NCBI RefSeq assembly: GCF_031085175.1
Contig: NZ_JAVHUY010000055.1
Coordinates: forward strand, 1-64,000
Length of the DNA: 64,000 bases
Reading direction: 5' to 3'
Origin: Phytohabitans maris
GTDB lineage: Bacteria > Actinomycetota > Actinomycetes > Mycobacteriales > Micromonosporaceae
The notes under the pieces were generated by a model. It was not told the origin of the DNA. It worked only from the letters and a program-made list of their open reading frames with translations, and searched no databases. Shown piece after piece: positions 33,914 through 41,787 of this stretch; the stretch's first letter is position 1, and every line of letters starts with the position of its first letter. The translations under genes and the position numbers were made by a program.

Positions 33914-34001
33914 GCGAACGGAGCGAGCGAATCATCAGGCACAGGGCGCTTGGAGCCTCATGCCCGCCCGCAGCGAAGCGAGGACGGGCATGAGCGAACG
34001 G
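33907..34001 (+). repeat. Palindromic repeat unit inserted between the kinase and isomerase genes
   Basis: A 15-base direct repeat GGCATGAGCGAACGG occurs at 33907-33921 and 33987-34001, and CTCATGCCCG (33957-33966) is the exact complement of CGGGCATGAG (33985-33994). The unit carries a 27-codon mini-frame starting at 33910, [10 protein letters not shown]..., that overlaps the kinase stop and ends just inside the isomerase gene. It looks like a small dispersed palindromic element rather than a gene, and it supplies the isomerase's start codon and ribosome site. Confidence 0.65.
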
Positions 34002-34460
34002 TGGCGGATCGTCGTCGGCTCGGACGACGCCGGCTACGACTACAAGGAGGTCCTCAAGCGGGACCTGGAGTCGAGTGAGCTGGTCGAGTCCGTCGTGGAC
34101 GTCGGCGTCGCGGCGGACGGGCGCACCGCCTACCCGCACATCGCCGTGGCGGCCGCCCAGCTGGTCGCCGACGGCAAGGCCGACCGGGCGCTGCTGGTCT
34201 GCGGCACCGGCCTGGGCGTGGCGATCGCGGCCAACAAGGTACGCGGCGTGCGGGCGGTGACCGCGCACGACTCGTACTCGGTGGAGCGCGCCGTGCTCAG
34301 CAACAACGCCCAGGTGCTCGCGCTCGGCCAGCGGGTGGTCGGCCTCGAGCTGGCCCGCCGCCTGACCCGCGAGTGGCTGACCCACCGCTTCGACGAGGCC
34401 TCCCCTTCCGCGGAGAAGGTGCGCGTACTCGACGGGTACGACACGGAGGCGCGATGCTGA
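33990..34460 (+). CDS. derI: RpiB/LacA/LacB family isomerase, probable D-erythrulose-4-phosphate isomerase
   Basis: The 156-residue protein has the RpiB opening [18 protein letters not shown], the anion-binding motif [22 protein letters not shown] (diagnostic core CGTGLG near 71) with the catalytic Cys, and the His of [11 protein letters not shown] near 95. In the L-erythrulose route the RpiB-type enzyme converts D-erythrulose 4-phosphate to D-erythrose 4-phosphate; ribose-5-phosphate isomerase activity is an alternative. The ATG at 33990 is inside a repeated palindromic unit and has GAGG six bases upstream. The gene overlaps the TpiA-like gene by seven bases. Confidence 0.85.
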   Translation: MSERWRIVVGSDDAGYDYKEVLKRDLESSELVESVVDVGVAADGRTAYPHIAVAAAQLVADGKADRALLVCGTGLGVAIAANKVRGVRAVTAHDSYSVERAVLSNNAQVLALGQRVVGLELARRLTREWLTHRFDEASPSAEKVRVLDGYDTEARC

Positions 34461-35161
34461 TCGGCGTCAGCCTCAAGCTCTACCTCGACATCCCGTCCAC
34501 ACTCGACTGGTGCGACCGGGTGCTGGCACTGCTCGCCGACCGTCCGGCCATCGTGGACGGACGGGTACGGGTGTGGGTCGCGCCGAGCCTGCCGGCGATC
34601 CCGCTGGTGCTCGACCGGGTGCGCGGCTCGGCCCTCGCCGTCGGCGCGCAGGACCTGTTCTGGGCCGAGCGGGGGGCGTTCACGGGCGCGGTCAGCGGCG
34701 CCGACCTCGCCGCGCTCGGCTGCCGGTACGCGGTCGTGGGGCACGCCGAGCGGCGCCGCCTCTTCGGCGAGGACGACGCGGTCGTGGCGGCCAAGACGGC
34801 GGCCGCGCTGCGCACCGGCCTCACCCCGGTGGTCTGCGTGGGCGAGCGCGAGCGCGGGCCGGGCGCCGAGCAGGAGTGCCGGCGCCAGCTCGACGCGGCG
34901 GCGCCCTCCGGCCCGGCGGTCGTGGCGTACGAGCCGGTCTGGGCGATCGGGGCCGCCGAGCCGGCCGGCGTGGACCGCATCGCCGCCGTCTGCGCGGCCC
35001 TGCGCGCCAAGGGAAACCCGGTCGTCTACGGCGGCAGCGCCGGCCCCGGCCTGCTGACCAAGCTCGGCGGTGCGGTCGACGGGCTGTTTCTGGGGCGGTT
35101 CGCGCACGACCCGGCGGCGCTGGCCGACGTGCTGGACGAAGCGGGGGCGCTCGCATCGTGA
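34454..35161 (+). CDS. lerI: Triosephosphate-isomerase-like protein, probable L-erythrulose-1-phosphate isomerase
   Basis: This 235-residue TIM barrel keeps the TPI catalytic residues: Lys in VSLKLYL (near 8), His in [15 protein letters not shown] (near 97) and Glu in [10 protein letters not shown] (near 158), plus the phosphate loop YGGSAGPG near 195. The N-terminal GNWK of housekeeping TPI is replaced by GVSLK, as in LerI/EryH paralogues that interconvert L-erythrulose 1-phosphate and D-erythrulose 4-phosphate. The start has GGAGG four bases upstream. Its position between an RpiB-like and an OiaC-like gene makes a glycolytic TPI role unlikely. Confidence 0.83.
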   Translation: MLIGVSLKLYLDIPSTLDWCDRVLALLADRPAIVDGRVRVWVAPSLPAIPLVLDRVRGSALAVGAQDLFWAERGAFTGAVSGADLAALGCRYAVVGHAERRRLFGEDDAVVAAKTAAALRTGLTPVVCVGERERGPGAEQECRRQLDAAAPSGPAVVAYEPVWAIGAAEPAGVDRIAAVCAALRAKGNPVVYGGSAGPGLLTKLGGAVDGLFLGRFAHDPAALADVLDEAGALAS

Positions 35162-35931
35162 TCGGCCTCAGCACGTACGCCTTCTTCTGGCAGCACTCCC
35201 CCCGGGTCGCCGAGCCGCTGACCGTCGAGCGGATGCTGGAGAGCACGATCGCGCTCGGCGCGGACGCGTTCCAGATCTGCGACCACCCCGAGGTGACCGG
35301 CTTCGGCGAGGCCCGGCTCGACGCGCTCGCCGCCCGGTCCCGGGCGGCCGGCGTGGCGCTGGAGCTGGGTACGCGCGGCACGGCGGTCGCGCACCTCGAC
35401 ACCTACCTGCGGATCGCGAAACGCCTCGGCGCCCGCCTGGTCCGCACGATGGTGACCGGGCCGGCCGCGTTCGACGACCTGGTGGCGGTGCTCCCCCGGT
35501 ACGCGGCGGCGGGCGTGACCGTGGCGTTGGAGACGTACGAGCGGATGCCCAGCGCCGACCTGGTCGCGCTCGTCGAGCGGGTCGACCACCCCAACCTGGG
35601 CATCTGCCTCGACCCGGCAAACTGCGTGGCCGCGCTGGAGCACCCCGACCGGGTGGTCGACGCGGCCGCCCCGCACGTGGTCAACCTGCACGTCAAGGAC
35701 TTCGCCTTCACCCGGGACGAGGGCTGGGTGGGCTTCCGCCTGGCCGGCGCCCCGCTCGGCGAGGGCGCGCTCGACCTGGACCGGCTCTTCGCCCGGGTCC
35801 GGCCGGCTGAGCGTGGGATCAGCCAGATCATCGAGCACTGGCTGCCGTGGCAAGGCGACGAGGCCGGCACGGTGGCGCTGGAGCGCCGCTGGACCGAGCA
35901 GAACCTCGCGTACCTGAGGAGGAGAGCATGA
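35158..35931 (+). CDS. oiaC: Sugar isomerase-like TIM barrel, probable 3-oxo-isoapionate decarboxylase
   Basis: The 257-residue protein belongs to the xylose isomerase-like TIM barrel (AP endonuclease 2) superfamily, with metal-site residues in ALETYERMPS (Glu near 124), GICLDPANCV (Asp near 150), NLHVKDFAF (His near 179) and a last Glu in SQIIEHWLP near 223. In the described D-apionate pathway a member of this superfamily, OiaC, decarboxylates 3-oxo-isoapionate to L-erythrulose. The call rests mainly on gene order, as the next gene is ApnO-like and upstream are the three erythrulose enzymes. GTGA and ATGA overlaps link it to both neighbours. Confidence 0.68.
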   Translation: MIGLSTYAFFWQHSPRVAEPLTVERMLESTIALGADAFQICDHPEVTGFGEARLDALAARSRAAGVALELGTRGTAVAHLDTYLRIAKRLGARLVRTMVTGPAAFDDLVAVLPRYAAAGVTVALETYERMPSADLVALVERVDHPNLGICLDPANCVAALEHPDRVVDAAAPHVVNLHVKDFAFTRDEGWVGFRLAGAPLGEGALDLDRLFARVRPAERGISQIIEHWLPWQGDEAGTVALERRWTEQNLAYLRRRA

Positions 35932-36782
35932 CGCAGCGACGCACCATCGCGGTGATCGGCGCCGGCGGCAAGATGGGCATGCGCGTGTCGGACAACCTGG
36001 CGCGCACCGGGCACGACGTGCGGTACGTGGAGAACGCCGCCGCCGGCCGCGAGCGGGTCACCGCCGCCGGTCGGGCGCTGGCCGAGACCGAGACCGCGGT
36101 ACCCGACGCGGACGTGGTCGTCCTGGCGGTACCCGACGTGGCGCTCGCGGCGGTGTCGGCCGCCGTGGTCCCGCTGCTGCGGGCGGGCGCCACCGTGCTG
36201 ACGCTCGACCCCGCCGCCGCGTACGCGGGCGTGCTGCACCGCCGCGACGACGTCCACTACGCGGTCGCGCACCCGTGCCACCCCTCGGTGTTCCTGGAGC
36301 GGACCACGCCGGAGCAGTACGCGGACAGCTTCGGCGGGGTGGCCGCGCCGCAGGACGTGGTCGCCGCGTTCGAGGGGCCGCAGGCGGAGCGGGCGGTGGC
36401 CGAGGAGGTCATCCGCACCATGTACGGACCGGTGCTCGACCTGCACTGGGTCACCGTCAAGCAGCTCGCGGTGCTGGAGCCGACGCTGGTCGAGACGGTG
36501 GCCTGCATGGTCGGCGACCTGCTGCGCGAGGCGCTGCACGAGACCGTCCACACGGTCGGGGTGCCGGAGGGCGCCGCCCGCGCGATGCTGCACGGTCACA
36601 TCCAGGTGGCGCTCAGTAATACGCTGCGCGGGGCCAACCCGTTTTCGGACGGGTGCCGCATCGCGATGGAGTACGGGCGCGAGAGCATCGTGCGGCCGGA
36701 CTGGAAGAAGATATTCGACGACGCCGAGCTCGACCGGGTGATCGCCCGGATGCTCCGATTGGAGACCATGGCCACTTCGTAG
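35928..36782 (+). CDS. apnO: Phosphogluconate dehydrogenase C-terminal-domain protein, probable D-apionate oxidoisomerase
   Basis: This 284-residue NAD-dependent enzyme starts with IAVIGAGGKMGMRVSDNLA and, after AVAHPCHPSVFLE near 105, has a helical C-terminal domain (KQLAVLEPTLVETVACMVGDLL near 185, GHIQVAL near 222) of the PGDH_C type. That two-domain layout is the one assigned to ApnO, which converts D-apionate to 3-oxo-isoapionate with NAD. The start has GAGGAGGAG upstream and overlaps the OiaC-like gene. The gene set kinase-RpiB-TpiA-TIM barrel-PGDH_C strongly supports this reading. A related four-carbon hydroxyacid dehydrogenase is the main alternative. Confidence 0.7.
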   Translation: MTQRRTIAVIGAGGKMGMRVSDNLARTGHDVRYVENAAAGRERVTAAGRALAETETAVPDADVVVLAVPDVALAAVSAAVVPLLRAGATVLTLDPAAAYAGVLHRRDDVHYAVAHPCHPSVFLERTTPEQYADSFGGVAAPQDVVAAFEGPQAERAVAEEVIRTMYGPVLDLHWVTVKQLAVLEPTLVETVACMVGDLLREALHETVHTVGVPEGAARAMLHGHIQVALSNTLRGANPFSDGCRIAMEYGRESIVRPDWKKIFDDAELDRVIARMLRLETMATS

Positions 36783-36806
36783 GGCGGAGTCACGTTTACT
36801 AGCAGC

Positions 36807-37829
36807 ATGGGGTTCGAGGTGCCGAGAGTAGGGATCCGGGAGGTCGCCGCGGCGGCCGGCGTGTCCATGGGTACGGTTTCGCATTTCCTCAACCACCCTG
36901 ACCGGGTGTCGGCGGAGAAGGCGAAGCGCATCCAGGAGGCGATCGACCGGCTCGGCTTCGTCCGCAACAACGCCGGCCGCCAGCTGCGGCTGGGCCACAG
37001 CACCACGATCGCGTACATCGTGCCGGACGTGAGCAACCCCTTCTTCGCCACCATCGCCGAGGGCGTGGAGCGGCGGGCCGCGCAGGCCGGGCTCTCGGTG
37101 TTCGTGGCCAACTCCGGCGGCGACCCCGCGCGCGAAGACTCCTACCTGGACCTGTTCGAGGAGCACGGGGTACGCGGCATGCTGGTCGCCTCGCCCCGCG
37201 CGATCGAAGACCGGCTGGCCGCGATCCGCGGCCGCGGCACCCCCTCGGTGCTGGTCGGGCAGCGGGCCAGCTCGCCGGCCCAGCCCTCGGTCTCCATCGA
37301 CGACGTGTCCGGCGGCCACACGGCGGTCCGCCACCTGGTCGACATCGGCTGCCAGCACATCGCCTTCGTCGGCGGCCCGCTCTCCATCCGCCAGGTCGCC
37401 GACCGCCTCCAGGGCGCCAGCGACGCGATCCGCGAGGCCGGCTCCGCGACCCTCGAGATCATCGCCAGCGAGCCGCGGGTCATCGCCACCGGCCACAAGG
37501 TCGCGGCCGAGCTGATCGGCCGCACCCAGGGGCGCCGCCCGGACGGCATCTTCGCGGTCAACGACCTGCTCGGGATCGGCCTGGTGCAGACCCTGGCCAC
37601 CGGCGGGGTCAGCGTCCCGGAGGAGGTCGCGGTCGTGGGCTACGACGACATCGAGTACGCGGAGAACTCCTTCGTCCCCCTCTCCTCGGTGCGGCCGCCG
37701 CACGAGGACTTCGGCGTGGCGGCGATCGACCTGCTGCTGGCGGTGCTCGGCGAGACCCAGCCGCCCCCGGAAAACCACCTGGTCTTCACCCCGGACCTGG
37801 TGGTCCGCCGCAGCACGGCCCGCGGCTAG
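36807..37829 (+). CDS. LacI-family transcriptional regulator of the region
   Basis: The 340-residue repressor has an N-terminal helix-turn-helix (IREVAAAAGVSMGTVSHFLN, about 9-28), the hinge region near 45-60 and a periplasmic-binding-type sensor domain with AYIVPDVSNPFFATIAEGVE, GIFAVNDLLGIGLVQ near 255 and VVGYDDIEYAE near 280. It is 24 bases after the ApnO-like gene, in the same operon. A weak operator-like block GAGTCACGTTTACT lies at 36787-36800, just before the gene. It is the only LacI-type gene in the window, so it is the best candidate to bind the 14-base sites before five transcripts. The inducer may be a sugar acid or erythrulose phosphate. Confidence 0.93.
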   Translation: MGFEVPRVGIREVAAAAGVSMGTVSHFLNHPDRVSAEKAKRIQEAIDRLGFVRNNAGRQLRLGHSTTIAYIVPDVSNPFFATIAEGVERRAAQAGLSVFVANSGGDPAREDSYLDLFEEHGVRGMLVASPRAIEDRLAAIRGRGTPSVLVGQRASSPAQPSVSIDDVSGGHTAVRHLVDIGCQHIAFVGGPLSIRQVADRLQGASDAIREAGSATLEIIASEPRVIATGHKVAAELIGRTQGRRPDGIFAVNDLLGIGLVQTLATGGVSVPEEVAVVGYDDIEYAENSFVPLSSVRPPHEDFGVAAIDLLLAVLGETQPPPENHLVFTPDLVVRRSTARG

Positions 37830-37847
37830 CGCGGTCACCGCACGGGT

Positions 37848-38342
37848 TCAGGCGGCCAGCCGGCCGTACGCGCCGCGGAAGTAGAGCAGCGGCTCGGTCG
37901 CGCCGCTGTGCTCCAGCGAGAGGACCCGCCCGATCGTCAGGAAGTGGTCGCCGGCCTCGTGCTCGGCCACCGTGGCGCACTCCACCCAGGCCAGTACCCC
38001 GTCGAGGATCGGGCTGCCGGTACGGCCGGCCGGCTGCCAGGAGACGCCCCGCCACTTGTCCTCGCCGCTGCGGGCGAACGCGGTCGAGAGCCGCTCCTGC
38101 CCGTGCGCCAGGATGTTGATGCAGAACGACTGCGCCCGCCGGATCGCCGGGTAGCTCTTCGACGTACGCGCGCTGGAGAACGCGACCAGCGGCGGATCCA
38201 GCGAGACGCTGAAGAACGACTGGCAGGTGAGCCCGGCCGGGGTGCCGTCGGCGACCGCCGTGACCACCGTGATGCCGGAGCAGAAGTGACCCAGCACCTG
38301 CCGGAAGGTGGCCGGCGAGATCTCGGTCAGCTCGTCGGCCAT
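37848..38342 (-). CDS. Flavin reductase (HpaC/RutF-like)
   Basis: The 164-residue protein has the flavin reductase-like split barrel: GHFCSGITVVTAVADG near 18, GLTCQSFFSVSLDPPLVAFS near 37, FCINILAHGQERLSTAFA near 72 and HFLTIGRVLSLE near 132. Such enzymes reduce FMN or FAD with NAD(P)H and release it to a partner monooxygenase. RutF plays this part for RutA. As the last gene of the operon it would serve the two RutA-like monooxygenases encoded upstream. Its start lies 16 bases inside the FMN reductase gene. Confidence 0.9.
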   Translation of the reverse strand: MADELTEISPATFRQVLGHFCSGITVVTAVADGTPAGLTCQSFFSVSLDPPLVAFSSARTSKSYPAIRRAQSFCINILAHGQERLSTAFARSGEDKWRGVSWQPAGRTGSPILDGVLAWVECATVAEHEAGDHFLTIGRVLSLEHSGATEPLLYFRGAYGRLAA

Positions 38343-38902
38343 CGATCGCCCTTCCCCCGCGCCTCCGCGTCGCCGGAACCCGCGACCGGGCCACCGCAGC
38401 GGGCGGCCGCGGCGCCGAGCAGCGCGGCCCGGTTGGCGCCGGTCCAGGTCTTGACGGTGGCGTCCAGTTCGGACAGTTGGGCCATGGTGACGTACAGGCC
38501 GCGGGTGGGTACGCTCGCGCCGAGCTCGACGAGCAGCGGGCGCAGGTACGCGTCAGGGGCCATCGAGTGCGCCGGCGAGCCGCCGGTCATGACCGGGATC
38601 GCGACCACGCCGGCGAGCCCGTCCGTCGGGTACCGGTCGAGGAACGCCTTGAGCAGCCCGGTGTACGTGGCCTTGTAGGTCGGGGAGGCGACCACCACGA
38701 GGTCGCTGCCGGCCACCTCGGCCGTACACCGGTCCAGCTCGGCGCAGGGCCACTGAAACATCGACGCCGCCAGGTCGGCCAGGTCGAAGACCTCGCCCCG
38801 GTCCGCGCCGGTGACCTCGGCGACCGCGCCGGCCACCGCCTCGGCGACACGCCGGGTACGCGAGCCCGGGTTCGGGTTGCCGACCAGCACGCTGATCTTC
38901 AT
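38327..38902 (-). CDS. NADPH-dependent FMN reductase (SsuE-like flavodoxin fold)
   Basis: The 191-residue protein begins ISVLVGNPNPGSRTRRVAEAV and has ASPTYKATYTGLLKAFLDRYP near 73, both typical of the SsuE/MsuE family with its phosphate-binding and flavin-contact loops. The last 25 residues are Gly/Arg-rich and not part of the fold. It is nine bases downstream of the LLM monooxygenase gene. Two flavin reductases of different folds in one operon are notable; each may serve one of the two monooxygenases. Confidence 0.9.
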   Translation of the reverse strand: MKISVLVGNPNPGSRTRRVAEAVAGAVAEVTGADRGEVFDLADLAASMFQWPCAELDRCTAEVAGSDLVVVASPTYKATYTGLLKAFLDRYPTDGLAGVVAIPVMTGGSPAHSMAPDAYLRPLLVELGASVPTRGLYVTMAQLSELDATVKTWTGANRAALLGAAAARCGGPVAGSGDAEARGKGDRWPTS

Positions 38903-38911
38903 GTCGCCCCC

Positions 38912-40003
38912 TCAGTCGAGCGCCAGCGCGGCGCCGGGCAGGCCGTGGCGGGCCAGCTGCGGGAGGATGGCCTCGCCGAGCGCCGCCAGGTCGCCGATGA
39001 AGTCCGGCATGATGAAGACCGCGCCGTCGATCCGGCCGGCCTCGATGATGTCGGCGAGCTGCTCGGCGATCGTGTCGGCCGAGCCGCACAGGGTGCCGGT
39101 GCTCACCGCGGTCGTCTTCTCCCACTCGGCCCGCCGCGCCTCGAACTCGGCCTTGTCCCAGGCCGCGTTGCCGTGCTCGGCGAACATCCGGGCCATCGTC
39201 TCGGTGTCCCGGCCGGCGTTGTAGAGGTCCAGGCGGCGCTGCGCGTCGGCGTCCGTCTCCCCCGGGATGACCATGAAGACGCAGTACGTCTTGAGCGGCG
39301 AGCCGACCTCCTCGGCGATCCGCTTGGCCCGGGTACCCACCTCGATCATCGACTCCCGGGAGGTGCCCTCGAACAGGCAGCCGTCGAGCATCTCGGCGGT
39401 GAACCGCAGCCCGATGTCGGAGACCGCGGCGCAGATCATCGGCGGCGGGCCGGCGGCCGGCTTCGGTTTGGACTGGCAGTCCTTGAGGGTGAAGAACTCG
39501 CCGTCGAAGTCCACGCCGTCCTCGGTCCAGAGCAGCTTGCAGACGGTGACCCACTCGCGGGCGCGCCGGTACTTGTCCGGGTTGCTCAGCGACGCGCCGA
39601 GCCCCATCTGCGTCTCGGAGGCGCGGTTGCCGCCGGCCACGATGTTGAGCCCGGTCCGGCCGCCGCTGATCTGGTCGGCGGTGGCGATCATCTTCGCGAG
39701 TACCGCCGGGTGGAACGTCGCGGTGTTGCAGGTGGACCAGACCCCGATCCGCTCGGTGGCGGCGGCCAGCCCGGCGGTGGTGGTCAGCGACTCGAGGTTG
39801 ACCTCGAAGTGGTGGCTCGGCCCGGCGTACCCGCGCCACACCGCCTGGGAGAGGGTGAAGTCGAAGCCCAGCCGCTCGGCCAGCCGGGTCACCTCCAGGT
39901 TGTACGCGTAGCTGCCGTCGAGCTCCGGGGTGGTCGTCGAGGGGATCCAGCCGCCGCTGCTCACCGGCAGGAACACGCCGTACTCGACCGTCCGTGTGGG
40001 CAT
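38912..40003 (-). CDS. LLM-class flavin-dependent monooxygenase, RutA-like (second copy)
   Basis: This 363-residue enzyme resembles the pyrimidine monooxygenase RutA along its length: GVFLPVSSGGWIPS at the start, LGFDFTLSQAVWRGYAG near 45, VNLESLTTTAGLAA near 67, ISGGRTGLNIVAG near 112, and FFTLKDCQSKPKPAAGPPPMI near 170. RutA opens the uracil ring between N3 and C4 with reduced FMN and oxygen. The substrate here must differ, because RutB, RutE and RutG are not encoded nearby. AGGAG five bases before the ATG is a good ribosome site. It shares an operon with an importer and a second RutA-like gene. Confidence 0.88.
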   Translation of the reverse strand: MPTRTVEYGVFLPVSSGGWIPSTTTPELDGSYAYNLEVTRLAERLGFDFTLSQAVWRGYAGPSHHFEVNLESLTTTAGLAAATERIGVWSTCNTATFHPAVLAKMIATADQISGGRTGLNIVAGGNRASETQMGLGASLSNPDKYRRAREWVTVCKLLWTEDGVDFDGEFFTLKDCQSKPKPAAGPPPMICAAVSDIGLRFTAEMLDGCLFEGTSRESMIEVGTRAKRIAEEVGSPLKTYCVFMVIPGETDADAQRRLDLYNAGRDTETMARMFAEHGNAAWDKAEFEARRAEWEKTTAVSTGTLCGSADTIAEQLADIIEAGRIDGAVFIMPDFIGDLAALGEAILPQLARHGLPGAALALD

Positions 40004-40019
40004 GTGCTCTCCTTGTCCG

Positions 40020-40105
40020 TTTCGGCCCCGCCGGGCGGTGTGGGGTTTGGTCCCGCGGGGCGGTGTGGGTTTCGGCCCGCGGGGCGGCCGCCACCGCCCC
40101 GCGGG
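40020..40105. repeat. 25-bp tandem repeat with a strong hairpin
   Basis: Two copies and a partial third of a 25-base unit (40020-40044, 40045-40069, 40070-40087) share the core GGGCGGTGTGGG or GGGGCGG. The last unit forms a perfect stem: CCCGCGGGGCGG (40076-40087) with CCGCCCCGCGGG (40094-40105) and a 6-base loop. It lies between the binding-protein stop and the LLM gene and could act as a terminator/attenuator that lowers expression of the last three genes. Confidence 0.65.
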
Positions 40106-40111
40106 GAGGTG

Positions 40112-41770
40112 TCACTTCTTCCAGCCCAGCGTCCAGAAGCGGGTGTGCGAGTCGTTGGTGAACGACATCCCGGTCAGCGCCGGGTTGAGCGCCACCGTGC
40201 GGCCGGTGATGGCCAGCGGGATCGTCGGCACGTCCGTGGCGATGGTCCGCTGCACCTGCTCGTACGCGGCGGCGCGGGCGGCCGGGTCCGGGTCGAACCG
40301 GTGCGCGGCGTGCAGACCGTCCACTGTGGCGTTGCTGTAGTGCGTCCAGTTGCTCGATCCGCCGGTCTTGAACGGCGTGTCGGTGCTCGGGTCCGGGTCG
40401 TCCAGCCAGATCACGCTGCTGCTCAGCAACAGCCCGTGCTGGCCGCTGCGCGCCTTCTTGACCCGGGCCGTACGCTGCTCGGCGAACTGCGTGGTCGGCT
40501 GCGGGCTCGCCTCCACCGTGATGCCCACCTGGCCGAGCGCGTCCTTGACCAGCAGGGCGACGTCCTCGTTGTACACGACGCCGGAGTCGTAGAACAGCGG
40601 CAGCGTCAGCCCGGTCACGCCCGCCTCGGCGAGCAGCTGCTTGGCCTTGTCCACATTTGTGGTGTACTGCTCCCAGGCCGGCACGTACCCGGGCGACTTC
40701 GGGTTGACGTACGACATCGCCCGCTCGCCCCGGCCGGCCAGCGCCACCTTGAGGATCTGGTCGTACGGCATGGCGTACGCGATGGCCTGCCGCACCCGCA
40801 CGTCCGCGAGCGCCTCGTCGTCGGTGGCCAGGTGCACCGAGACGATGTTCGGGATCGGCTGGTTCAGCACCGTGTACCCGCTGCTGTCCAGCTCGTCGAA
40901 GGCGCGCGGGGTGAGGCCGCTGGCGGCCAAGTCGATGTCCCCGCCCTTCATCAGCGCGACGATGTCGGCGCTGCTGGTGACCCGCAGGACCACCTTCTTG
41001 ATCTCGGGCTGCTCACCCCAGTAGCCGGGCACCGCCTGCAGGACGGTCTGCTGGTTGGGCGTCCGCTCGGCCACGTAGTACGGCCCGGTGCCGGCGACGT
41101 TTTCGGCGAGCCACTTGGCCGCCCACGGGTCGTCGGCGGTGGCCTTGGACTTCACCGTCTTGGAGTCCAGGATGCCGAACTGCGGGAACCGCATCGAGGG
41201 GAGCGAGGCGGGCAGCAGCATCGGCTCGCCCGAGGCGTTCGTGAACGAGATCTTCACGGTCGCCGGGTCGACGACGGTGACCTGCTTGACCGGGTCGAAG
41301 ATGCCGGCCAGGTTGGCGTTGAACGCGCCGAACCCGCCCGGTACCGCGACCGTCCGCTCGAAGCTGTACTTGACGTCGTCGGCGGTGAGCGGGTTGCCGC
41401 TGGGGTGAAACTTCACGCCCTGCCGCAGGTGGAACGTGATGCTGGCGCCGTCGACGTCCCACGAGGTGGCCAGGGCCGGCGCGACCTCCAGCCCGTCCCA
41501 GGTCAGCGAGCCGTCGGACTGCGGCACCAGCTTGTACCGCACCAGCGGCTCGTACACGTTGACCGACAGCTCGCGGTTCCACTCCACCAGGCTGAACGGC
41601 GGGTCCATGCTGTTCAGGTCGCCGGTCCAGGCCACCACCAGCTGGTCCTTGACCTGCCCGGCATCGGCCTGCTCGCCGTCGTCGGAGCCGCCGCACGCGG
41701 CCGCGGCGAGAGTAAGGGGTAGCACGGCGGCGAGCAGCCGCCGGCGCCACCGCCGATCGTTCGTCGTCAT
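40112..41770 (-). CDS. ABC transporter substrate-binding lipoprotein, dipeptide/oligopeptide family
   Basis: The 552-residue protein has a basic start (RRWRRRLLAAVLPLTLAAAAC) with a lipobox Cys near 26 and the DppA/OppA family (SBP_bac_5) landmarks: FSLVEWNRELSVNVYEPLV near 60, ITFHLRQGVKFHPSGNPLTADDVKYS near 112 (core LRQGVKFH), GTGPYYV near 235 and VRQAIAYAMP near 340. Besides peptides the family takes up nickel, opines, glutathione and glycosides. GGAGG five bases before the ATG. It follows the ATPase gene by 17 bases, an unusual last position in the transporter set. Confidence 0.93.
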   Translation of the reverse strand: MTTNDRRWRRRLLAAVLPLTLAAAACGGSDDGEQADAGQVKDQLVVAWTGDLNSMDPPFSLVEWNRELSVNVYEPLVRYKLVPQSDGSLTWDGLEVAPALATSWDVDGASITFHLRQGVKFHPSGNPLTADDVKYSFERTVAVPGGFGAFNANLAGIFDPVKQVTVVDPATVKISFTNASGEPMLLPASLPSMRFPQFGILDSKTVKSKATADDPWAAKWLAENVAGTGPYYVAERTPNQQTVLQAVPGYWGEQPEIKKVVLRVTSSADIVALMKGGDIDLAASGLTPRAFDELDSSGYTVLNQPIPNIVSVHLATDDEALADVRVRQAIAYAMPYDQILKVALAGRGERAMSYVNPKSPGYVPAWEQYTTNVDKAKQLLAEAGVTGLTLPLFYDSGVVYNEDVALLVKDALGQVGITVEASPQPTTQFAEQRTARVKKARSGQHGLLLSSSVIWLDDPDPSTDTPFKTGGSSNWTHYSNATVDGLHAAHRFDPDPAARAAAYEQVQRTIATDVPTIPLAITGRTVALNPALTGMSFTNDSHTRFWTLGWKK

Positions 41771-41787
41771 CTGGTCCTCCACAGTGG

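Noticed and set aside
33910-33993. A 27-codon gene between the kinase and RpiB-like genes
   Set aside because: It consists entirely of the palindromic repeat unit and has no protein-like features.
34454-35161. Housekeeping triosephosphate isomerase
   Set aside because: The N-terminal GNWK is altered and the gene sits between RpiB-like and OiaC-like genes, which favours the erythrulose-phosphate paralogue.
36787-36800. Operator-like GAGTCACGTTTACT before lacI
   Set aside because: Only the centre matches (8 of 14), and lacI is probably co-transcribed with the apionate genes; kept only as a remark in the lacI entry.
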